NCBI GenBank assembly: GCA_002393955.1
Contig: DGSK01000026.1
Location: 1 to 22,795 of the forward strand
DNA from: Lachnospiraceae bacterium UBA4364
GTDB lineage: Bacteria; Bacillota; Clostridia; Lachnospirales; Lachnospiraceae
DNA length: 22,795 bases
Reading direction: 5' to 3'
Position 1 is the stretch's first letter. Every line of letters starts with the position of its first letter. The notes beneath the pieces are model-generated. The model searched no databases. It was not told the DNA's origin and saw only the letters and a program-made list of their open reading frames with translations. A program made the position numbers and the translations under genes. This document shows positions 16,985 to 22,795 of this stretch, piece by piece.

Positions 16985-18382
16985 TTATTTCTTCCTTGTG
17001 GTATCAGTCTGATCCGTATAGCCGAGCCCTTTTACACCGGCTGCAAGATCATCAAGAGCACGGCTTAAGTCGCCGTAGGTATTGTATGCCCGCTCAAAAT
17101 GAACAAGAGCCTGCTCCCTCTGTCCTTCTGCTGCCGCATTAAAACAGTTGACCGCATGTCGGTGTAGTTCATCATGAAGATCATAAGCCTCCCTGTACGC
17201 CGGAAGCTTCTTTATCCTGTCATCTCCGACCGAAGCAAACCACTTGCCAAGCTTACAGCCTCTGGGATTATTTACCTGCTCAATCTTAAGGTGTTCAAAG
17301 CCTACAAGATTATTGTACTGTCTCCATGTAAATATCAGGTGATCAACCTTAAATACAGTGATCCAGTCAAGCATGGTCAGTTCGGCACGGCCCCTTGCCA
17401 TATCGGAGCGGACATTATCCACGCTGCGTGAAATCCTGTACAGATGCTCTCCTGTAGTAAAGCACTCATCATTAAGCTTTTCAAAACCGCCTGCAACAGT
17501 ATTGCCCAGTGCGATAAACTCTTCCGTAAGAGCTGACTGTGTATTTACTTCTTCGAATATGGAATCAATATCTTCATTTATACCGGTGACTTTGTCAACC
17601 ATGTTTTCCAGACTGAGCACGGAACTGTTTGCACGCTCCGTTCCCTCTTTCAGATGATCTGATGTGACAGCGACAGACTCAGCGATAGCATCAATATTTT
17701 CCAATAGCTCCTCAACATATGAAACAACCGAATCCGCACAGGAGGCAGTATCGCCGGCCTGCACTCCCATCTGCTGGGCTACTACGGCAAAGCCGCGACC
17801 GGACTCACCGGCACGGGCCGCTTCTATGCTTGCGTTCAGAGCAAGCAGGGTTGAATTATCTGCAAGATCCTTTATCTGATCAATGATCTTTGTGATCTTT
17901 TCCGTATTTTCCTTAAAAGTAGCGATCTGATTGTTGATCTGATCCACTTCGTCTGCGGTAGAATCTATAACCGCGATACTCTGTGTGATCTCTTCGGAAC
18001 AGTTTCTGGAGGTTTCTATCACATCATGGGAACTGGATTGTATATTCGAAACAGCGCTCTGTACTCTGGTAATGGACTGCTCCAGCTCCTGGCCTGAAGT
18101 GTGAATAGTCGCCACAACCTGAGCCTGTTCGTTGACCTCTTCGATCATATTTTTAACAACCGAAGAATCACCTATAGCTGTCATAGCTTCATTCATACGC
18201 ATAACAAATACATTGTTGGCTCTGAACACGCTCTTCATCAGCTCATTGTAGCATACGGCTATTTCCGGATCATGGAACTCAGCTGCTTCCACAGCGCTCA
18301 TGTCTCCGTCCGCAGCTTTTTTCATATGATCCATAAGCTTTTTCAGATCTTCGCCTGCCGTATCGATTTTCTTACCAAACAT
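16985..18382 (-). CDS. Soluble methyl-accepting chemotaxis protein with C-terminal CZB zinc-binding domain
   Basis: This is a 465-residue cytoplasmic chemoreceptor with no membrane segment or periplasmic domain. Residues 1-75 are a short N-terminal helical region. Residues about 80-330 form the coiled-coil signalling domain, whose hairpin tip (about 177-203) reads STLLALNASIEAARAGESGR and contacts CheA and CheW; after the tip the sequence (VAQQMGVQAG) departs from the usual VAxEVRxLA pattern. The C-terminal CZB domain has zinc ligands H348, C376 (RGCKLGKW), H403 and H407. CZB receptors respond to zinc or oxidants such as hypochlorite. The ribosome site is AGGGGG. The gene lies 60 bases from repeat copy 2, and GH43 follows 56 bases after it, so the two may be co-transcribed. 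Confidence 0.92.
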   Translation of the reverse strand: MFGKKIDTAGEDLKKLMDHMKKAADGDMSAVEAAEFHDPEIAVCYNELMKSVFRANNVFVMRMNEAMTAIGDSSVVKNMIEEVNEQAQVVATIHTSGQELEQSITRVQSAVSNIQSSSHDVIETSRNCSEEITQSIAVIDSTADEVDQINNQIATFKENTEKITKIIDQIKDLADNSTLLALNASIEAARAGESGRGFAVVAQQMGVQAGDTASCADSVVSYVEELLENIDAIAESVAVTSDHLKEGTERANSSVLSLENMVDKVTGINEDIDSIFEEVNTQSALTEEFIALGNTVAGGFEKLNDECFTTGEHLYRISRSVDNVRSDMARGRAELTMLDWITVFKVDHLIFTWRQYNNLVGFEHLKIEQVNNPRGCKLGKWFASVGDDRIKKLPAYREAYDLHDELHRHAVNCFNAAAEGQREQALVHFERAYNTYGDLSRALDDLAAGVKGLGYTDQTDTTRKK

Positions 18383-18442
18383 AGCAATACCCCCTGTCTT
18401 CTGTCATTTCCTACAGCCACTTATACCCATTTAATTACATAT

Positions 18443-18813
18443 TACTAAAACTTCCCACTAACTGAACTACTTAGAACGACACTCGCAATTGCGCCGGAAC
18501 AATCACGATGCGTTCTGAGTTTGAACGAAACTAGTAATTGTCACTCTCAGCAGATAATGCCATACATGAAAGCATTATCTGCTGAGAGTGGTACAATTAC
18601 TTATGTTTCGTTCAATTTCCCGAGGGGAAATCCAGTGCTTACAGCCCGTTGTTATCCGGTGCAGGGCTGCGAGACGGTATGCCCCTAGCCGGCTCGCATG
18701 TAACGGATAACTACGGGCTGTTAGCAATTAGTTTCCCGAGGCGTTGCATCGGTTCCGGTGCATATGCGAGTCGTCGTTCTCTTTCCACAGACTATATGTG
18801 GGAAGTTTTAGTA
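18443..18813 (+). repeat. Structured interspersed repeat, copy 2 (complete, with extra hairpin)
   Basis: This is the only complete copy, 371 bp. Perfect 16-bp terminal inverted repeats bound it: TACTAAAACTTCCCAC (18443-18458) and GTGGGAAGTTTTAGTA (18798-18813). Flanks read TAT on both sides; a TA target duplication at the tips is equally possible. Nested helices fill the interior: 18473-18480/18773-18780, 18481-18487/18765-18771, 18491-18500/18752-18761, 18506-18511/18746-18751, 18625-18630/18732-18737, 18636-18649/18713-18726, 18651-18658/18704-18711 and 18668-18673/18693-18698. GGGC (18664-18667) can pair with GCCC (18681-18684) as a pseudoknot. CTTTCCACA (18781-18789) can pair with TGTGGGAAG (18797-18805) and is followed by TTTT. 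G-U pairs at 18493/18759 and in the last hairpin favour the plus strand as the RNA. It lies between the MCP and kinase genes. Confidence 0.93.
18515..18620 (+). repeat. 106-base extended hairpin inserted in repeat copy 2
   Basis: In copies 1 and 3 the six bases GTTAGC occupy this place. Here 106 bases fold into one long stem: TTGAACGAAAC (18520-18530) with GTTTCGTTCAA, AGTAATTGT with ACAATTACT, and the perfect 19-bp CACTCTCAGCAGATAATGC with GCATTATCTGCTGAGAGTG, closed by an 11-base loop CATACATGAAA. Two small asymmetric bulges occur on the 3' side. The replacement sits at the junction between two core helices and leaves every core helix intact, as a peripheral extension of an RNA would. A nested palindromic insertion is the alternative. 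Confidence 0.88.
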
Positions 18814-18862
18814 TATCAAATTTTCCCACAGCATACAGACTCACCTGACGTCGACGCCTTTT

Positions 18863-19915
18863 CTATCTCTTTATATCATAATTCATATTCATGAGATTCC
18901 GTATGCTTTCCACATCGTCCGTGATATTTGCATCGCCGCGGATAGTGTGCTTTATGGCGCTGCTTGCCACTGCAAAATTCACCATATCTATCGGCTCATA
19001 GCCATGCATCATCGCATAGATAAACCCGCTTGCAAATGCATCGCCGCCGCCCACACGGTCAAGTATCGTGAAAGTAAAAAGCCTGCTTTCATAGGTCTTT
19101 CCGTCATACCAGAGATAAGCCTTTAAGCTGTTCTCACTTCCGCTGTGCGCATAGCGCACGTGTCTGGCTATACATTTAATATTGGGATATTTTTTTACAA
19201 AGGCCTGATTGACCATATCCTGCTGCTCAAGGTCAGGCTGGTAAGGAATATCATCCTTTACATCACCTTTGTCGTGGTCATTTTCATCTTTCCATAAATG
19301 ATACGGCTCGATGCCAAAAAGCACATCCACATAAGGAAGGCACATAGTACAGAAATCCCTTGCCTCTTCCCATGTCCAAAGTCTCGATCTGAAGTTTCCG
19401 TCAAAACTTACCATAAGCCCTTTTGCCTTGGCAGTCTTTAACGCACGAATTATAAGGTCTGCACAGCTTTGGGAAAGCGCCGGTGTGATGCCGCTTAAGT
19501 GCAGCCATGTAAAGCCCTCCAGCAGTCTGTCCAGATCAACCCCGGAAAAATCATATTCCGTTATGGCACTGTGTTTGCGGTCATATATCACCTTGCTCGG
19601 ACGGATACCGTATCCCGTCTCAAGGTAATAACTGCCGAGCCTGTGTGTCGGTGTTTCCTCCGGAGTACTTAAGATCACGGGAGTACAATGCACATCATTG
19701 CTTCTGAGCATCCTTACCGCACTCTTTCCGAGGGAGTTGTTCGGAACTACGGAAAAAAAACTGCTGTCTACACCGAGATTAGCAAGGGCAAGGGCAATAT
19801 TTGCCTCGCTCCCTCCGTAGCTTGCCTCGAATTCATGAGACATGCGTATCTTCTCATAGTTAGGCGGTGTAAGACGCAGCATTATCTCGCCGATAGTGAT
19901 AAATTTATGTTCCAT
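18863..19915 (-). CDS. kdgK: PfkB-family sugar kinase, probable 2-keto-3-deoxygluconate kinase
   Basis: The likely reaction is ATP-dependent phosphorylation of 2-keto-3-deoxygluconate, the shared intermediate of galacturonate and unsaturated-uronate breakdown, in the cytoplasm. I start it at the ATG at 19915 (350 residues) because GGAGGG lies eight bases upstream; the frame extends to 19951 but that start has no ribosome site and lies inside the operator region. PfkB signature 1 is at about 33-47 (YGGSEANIALALANL), and signature 2, RVGGGDAFASGF, carries the catalytic base D292. RLGSYYLETGYGIRPSKVIYD resembles the KDG-kinase substrate loop. A polar insertion rich in D and K (KDENDHDKGDVKDD) is unusual. 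A promoter and operator lie just upstream. The KDPG aldolase partner is not in the window. Fructokinase or another PfkB activity remains possible. Confidence 0.88.
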   Translation of the reverse strand: MEHKFITIGEIMLRLTPPNYEKIRMSHEFEASYGGSEANIALALANLGVDSSFFSVVPNNSLGKSAVRMLRSNDVHCTPVILSTPEETPTHRLGSYYLETGYGIRPSKVIYDRKHSAITEYDFSGVDLDRLLEGFTWLHLSGITPALSQSCADLIIRALKTAKAKGLMVSFDGNFRSRLWTWEEARDFCTMCLPYVDVLFGIEPYHLWKDENDHDKGDVKDDIPYQPDLEQQDMVNQAFVKKYPNIKCIARHVRYAHSGSENSLKAYLWYDGKTYESRLFTFTILDRVGGGDAFASGFIYAMMHGYEPIDMVNFAVASSAIKHTIRGDANITDDVESIRNLMNMNYDIKR

Positions 19916-19949
19916 ATGACATCCCTCCATGAAAATCCATAAAAAGCGC

Positions 19950-20000
19950 ATAAATGTAAACGCTTACATTTATGTTATAAATAAACAGGGAACCTGTCAA
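19950..20000 (-). promoter_or_regulatory. Promoter and palindromic cre/LacI-type operator of the kinase gene
   Basis: On the minus strand a perfect -35 box TTGACA (19995-20000) is followed by TAACAT (19972-19977, 17-base spacer) or TATAAC (19974-19979, 15-base spacer) as -10. Directly downstream lies a long palindrome whose core ATGTAAACGCTTACAT (19954-19969) fits the cre consensus WTGNNARCGNWWWCAW at every position; symmetry extends through 19950-19973 apart from the centre. A bound CcpA or LacI-family regulator (KdgR-like) would cover the transcription start and repress. This is the best regulatory site in the window. Confidence 0.8.
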
Positions 20001-20021
20001 CAGATTTTTGAAAATCACTTT

Positions 20022-21146
20022 TCACTGTTCATACAAGGCTGCAAACCCCGCTAATTTTTCCCTGATATTTATATGCTGCGGGCAGTTCTTTTCACAAGCT
20101 CCGCACTTAACACATTCTGACGCCTTTCCATGATCCATGGAGAAACGCTCATAATACATATTGGACTTATTGCCGGTAACAACATGCATATTATATAGAC
20201 CGAAGTACTCGGGTATGTTTATGTTTCTGGGACATACCTCAGTGCAGTACCTGCAGCTTGTGCACTGAATCGTTCCGGTACTTTCAAGTATTTCCGTGAT
20301 CCGTCCCACTAACTTATATTCATCCTCCGACAGCGGCCTGAATTCCTTCATGAAAGCCGTATTATTATCAAGCTGTGCAGCATTGCTCATTCCGCTAAGC
20401 ACCATCTGAACATTATCAAAGGAAGCGGCATACCTTATTGCTAAGGACGCAGGCGTTATCTCGGGATCTCCTGCATCTTCATAAAACCTGTCAAACTCTG
20501 CCAGCGCGGCATCAGGAAGCTTTACAAGTGCCCCGCCCTTGACCGGTTCCATTACGGTGATCCTTTTGCCATGCTTTTGGGCCACCGCATAGCAGCGCCC
20601 CGACTGTATGGCGGCACTGTTCCAGTCAAGGTAATTGATCTGAAGCTGTACGAAATCCACCTCCGGATGGTCTGTCAGTATGGTATCCAGAGTATCCGCA
20701 TCATCATGGAAAGAAAACCCGATATTGCGTACATAGCCTTCCTTTTTCAATTTCTCAATAAAAGGAAAGCCTCCGAATTTTTCGGTGTTTACATATCTGT
20801 CTCTGCCGAGATTGTGAAGCAGATAGTAATCAAAATAGTCAACACCGCAGCGCCTTAGCTGCTCGTCAAAAAATTTCTGATAATCCTCTGCAGACTTAAC
20901 CTTGAGTATAGGCATTTTATCTGCCAAAAGAAATCTGTCCCTTGGAAACCGCTTTACTACAGCTTCCCTTACTGCTGCCTCAGAGCATTCCTGGTGGTAA
21001 GGGTATGCTGTATCAAAATAGCAGAACCCCCTTCCAACAAACATATCCGCCATTTCCTTGAACTGATCCATATCTATGGATGTGGGATCATCGGATTTTA
21101 ATAATGGCAGCCTCATTGTTCCGAATCCTAATTTTTTTGCATCCAT
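20022..21146 (-). CDS. Aldo/keto reductase with C-terminal tandem 4Fe-4S motifs
   Basis: This is a 374-residue cytoplasmic oxidoreductase. The N-terminal TIM barrel (about 5-280) has the aldo/keto reductase tetrad D45, Y50, K77 and H111 (FDTAYPY, LADKMP, YYLLHNLG). The C-terminus adds two ferredoxin-like clusters: C295, C298, C301 and C305, and C345, C348, C351 and C355, both in CxxCxxCxxxCP form. Such ferredoxin-linked aldo/keto reductases are common in anaerobes; the iron-sulphur centres probably pass electrons to or from ferredoxin. AAAGGTG precedes the ATG. It lies upstream of the kinase gene on the same strand, but that gene has its own promoter. A uronate- or keto-sugar substrate would fit the locus but is not shown by the sequence. 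Confidence 0.93.
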   Translation of the reverse strand: MDAKKLGFGTMRLPLLKSDDPTSIDMDQFKEMADMFVGRGFCYFDTAYPYHQECSEAAVREAVVKRFPRDRFLLADKMPILKVKSAEDYQKFFDEQLRRCGVDYFDYYLLHNLGRDRYVNTEKFGGFPFIEKLKKEGYVRNIGFSFHDDADTLDTILTDHPEVDFVQLQINYLDWNSAAIQSGRCYAVAQKHGKRITVMEPVKGGALVKLPDAALAEFDRFYEDAGDPEITPASLAIRYAASFDNVQMVLSGMSNAAQLDNNTAFMKEFRPLSEDEYKLVGRITEILESTGTIQCTSCRYCTEVCPRNINIPEYFGLYNMHVVTGNKSNMYYERFSMDHGKASECVKCGACEKNCPQHINIREKLAGFAALYEQ

Positions 21147-21181
21147 AATTCACCTTTCCGCCTTACCGGCACCGCAAAGAA

Positions 21182-21199
21182 AATCTGCGCAGGCAGATT
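21182..21199 (-). terminator. Rho-independent terminator after the MATE gene
   Basis: On the minus strand AATCTGC pairs with GCAGATT (7 bp) around a four-base CTGC loop and runs directly into TTCTTT. It lies 24 bases beyond the MATE stop and before the aldo/keto reductase start at 21146, so it should separate the two transcripts. The stem is short, so some read-through is likely. Confidence 0.65.
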
Positions 21200-21222
21200 C
21201 TCTGATGCAATATAGAACATTG

Positions 21223-22632
21223 TCAGATTTTTTTTACTGCAAGACTCGGAAAATGGAATTTCCCCTTACCTTCAGCTTTTTCTTTATCCGTTTCCGCCTC
21301 TGCCATCAGTGCCTTCCACGAGGGCGAAACAATATAGTAAGCTATCATACAGATCATACCAAAAGCAAATGATATGGGAAAACTGTACATGTAATATTTT
21401 CCGTCAATAAATGCTGCTATAAGATATGCCGCGGGGATGCGCACAGCCCAGAGCATCATCAGGTTGATCACTGTGGTATATTTTACCCTGCCTGTTCCGT
21501 TGACAATACAGGATATGCCGTTAAATACCGCATACATCCACTGGCTGAGCAGCATCACGCATACGAATCCCTGGGCAAAATCCAGCACCGGCGCTTCATC
21601 CGTAAACATCCTGAGTATAGGCATACGCAGCATTATAAATACCACTCCGAAGGAAAGGGTGATAAGTCCCGAAACCGCCGGGATCATTATCTGTCCTTCG
21701 CGAAGGCGCTTTATATTTCCTGCGCCGAAATTCTGTCCCGAAAAAGTGGTAGCCGCTGCGGATACTCCCGTTATGGCCATGTTTGCAATGCCGGTCACTC
21801 TTCCGGAAATGGAGCATCCCGCCATGATCACAGAGCCCTGTGAATTAACCAGTCCCTGCATCGCCATATGTCCGAAGGAAAAAAGTGAATTATTAAGTCC
21901 TATGGGAAGCCCTATTCCCAGGATCTTCCTCATCTCACTCCAGACTACCCTGCCGGGAAACCAGGGAAGCCCGAGCTCCGGATATCTCTTCCTGATATAG
22001 ACTATGCTGAATATCCATGAAAGAAACATTGCAATAGCGGTAGCCAAAGCCACTCCGCCGACTCCCCAGCCAACATATGCAACAAATACTATATCAAGCA
22101 CCACATTAGCTACACATGATACAAAGAGGAAATATAGTGATGCCTTGCTGTCTCCTGCTCCCCGCAGTATTCCCGCATTCATATTGTAGCCGATATTTCC
22201 CACAGCTCCGCACAGCACCAGACGAGTGTAAAGCAAAGCATTATCCCATACATCTGAAGGAACCCCTAAGAGCTTAAGCAGCAGCGGAGCCGCAAACCAG
22301 CCTATTACCGCAACCGGTATACCACAGTAATAAACCAGGGAAACCGCCGTCACACAGGCATCTTTTACCTTTTCCTTATGTCCTGCTCCGATATGCTGAG
22401 ACACAAGTATGCTGACCCCCGTGCCTATCCCGAGAAAGATACAGAGTAATACCTCTATCGGCTGTGAACTGGTGCCGACAGACGCTATCGCTTTGTAATC
22501 GCAGTACTTTCCTATTACAAGCGTGTCCACCGTAGTATAAAGATACTGCAGTATATTGCCTGCGATTATCGGCAGTGCAAATAACAGTATGTTCCCCATT
22601 ATGGGGCCTTTTGTCATATCAATTTTTTTCAT
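21223..22632 (-). CDS. MATE-family multidrug/metabolite efflux transporter
   Basis: This is a 469-residue integral membrane protein with about twelve hydrophobic helices in two homologous halves, the typical MATE size. It opens with MTKGPIMGNILLFALPIIAGNILQ, a start widely seen in the DinF/NorM-like branch of Firmicutes, and contains VDTLVIGKY (about 36-44) and GSSQP/IEVLL-like segments of the first half. MATE proteins export cationic or other compounds using a Na+ or H+ gradient; the substrate here is unknown. Its C-terminus (about 447-469) is charged and cytoplasmic. It starts 58 bases from repeat copy 3, so its promoter must lie in or beside that element. The ribosome site is weak. It is probably monocistronic because a terminator follows. 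Confidence 0.93.
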   Translation of the reverse strand: MKKIDMTKGPIMGNILLFALPIIAGNILQYLYTTVDTLVIGKYCDYKAIASVGTSSQPIEVLLCIFLGIGTGVSILVSQHIGAGHKEKVKDACVTAVSLVYYCGIPVAVIGWFAAPLLLKLLGVPSDVWDNALLYTRLVLCGAVGNIGYNMNAGILRGAGDSKASLYFLFVSCVANVVLDIVFVAYVGWGVGGVALATAIAMFLSWIFSIVYIRKRYPELGLPWFPGRVVWSEMRKILGIGLPIGLNNSLFSFGHMAMQGLVNSQGSVIMAGCSISGRVTGIANMAITGVSAAATTFSGQNFGAGNIKRLREGQIMIPAVSGLITLSFGVVFIMLRMPILRMFTDEAPVLDFAQGFVCVMLLSQWMYAVFNGISCIVNGTGRVKYTTVINLMMLWAVRIPAAYLIAAFIDGKYYMYSFPISFAFGMICMIAYYIVSPSWKALMAEAETDKEKAEGKGKFHFPSLAVKKI

Positions 22633-22689
22633 AGTTTTCTCTGTGCCGGAATACTTTTTAACTTCCCACTTGACATTTTTATACTCAGA

Positions 22690-22795
22690 TACTAAAACTT
22701 CCCACTAACTGAACTGCTTAGAACGACACTCGCAATTGCGCCGGAACAATCACGATGCGTTGTTAGCCGAGGGGAAATCCAGTGCTTACAGCCCA
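22690..22795 (+). repeat. Structured interspersed repeat, copy 3 (right end cut by window)
   Basis: This is the left-hand 106 bases of the repeat, starting with TACTAAAACTTCCCAC (22690-22705). It matches copy 2 over 22690-22760 with one substitution (GAACTGC instead of GAACTAC). Like copy 1, it has the short GTTAGC where copy 2 has the long hairpin. Its last 53 bases equal bases 1-53 of the window except the final base. It lies upstream of the MATE gene. The right half is outside the window. Confidence 0.92.

Noticed and set aside
18443..18813. Group I/II intron, integron attC site or CRISPR array
   Set aside because: The terminal sequences lack group II GUGYG/AY ends, no group I core motifs are visible, there is no cassette gene array or integrase, and the copies are not short repeats with spacers.
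22670..22698. Plus-strand promoter (TTGACA, 17-base spacer, TAAAAC) reading into repeat copy 3
   Set aside because: The -10 is poor and the arrangement is not present before copy 2, so it is probably chance; it would be relevant only if transcripts of the element are found.
1..22795. Small circular plasmid, suggested by identical ends
   Set aside because: The overlap is exactly the interspersed repeat, there is no replication gene, and a third copy lies inside the window; a repeat-broken contig explains it.

Overview
This 22.8 kb window looks like a chromosomal contig from an anaerobic, gut- or rumen-type Firmicute of the Lachnospiraceae (Butyrivibrio/Roseburia-like). That placement is inferred from the gene repertoire (LplABC-type oligosaccharide uptake genes, YesL, GH105, cytoplasmic GH28 and GH43), strong AGGAGG-type ribosome sites, CcpA/LacI-type operators and moderate G+C. 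No rRNA or other marker gene confirms it.

Bases 224-12744, all on the minus strand, form a pectin/rhamnogalacturonan utilisation locus. In transcription order it holds a lipoprotein solute-binding protein, two ABC permeases, a rhamnogalacturonan acetylesterase-type SGNH hydrolase, an exporter-type ABC protein, YesL, a sugar-phosphate isomerase-like TIM barrel, a GH105 unsaturated rhamnogalacturonyl hydrolase, a GH28 polygalacturonase-like enzyme and a GGDEF protein. None of the degradative enzymes has a signal peptide. The layout therefore suggests that oligosaccharides are imported first and then deacetylated and hydrolysed in the cytoplasm. The importer's ATPase is not in the window.

A divergent serine hydrolase (13057-14616, plus strand) faces this operon across a 312-base regulatory region with a near-perfect cre/LacI-type operator. 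It converges on a minus-strand group: a soluble CZB-type chemoreceptor, a GH43 enzyme and a single-pass membrane protein of unknown function (14620-18382). A third block (18863-22632, minus) holds a 2-keto-3-deoxygluconate kinase-type PfkB protein behind a textbook promoter and operator, an aldo/keto reductase with two 4Fe-4S motifs, and a MATE transporter. KDG kinase fits with galacturonate catabolism.

The most striking signal is a near-identical repeat present three times in the same orientation (1-218, 18443-18813, 22690-22795). The window begins and ends inside copies. The complete unit is about 271 bp, has perfect 16-bp terminal inverted repeats, and contains no plausible protein gene. 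Its interior folds almost completely into nested helices, with G-U pairs favouring the plus strand, a possible pseudoknot and a terminator-like 3' hairpin. In the middle copy, six bases are replaced by a 106-base extended hairpin. It looks like a mobile, highly structured element (MITE-like DNA and/or a structured non-coding RNA) that I cannot match to a family I know. The copies flank both the pectin locus and the kinase-reductase-MATE block.
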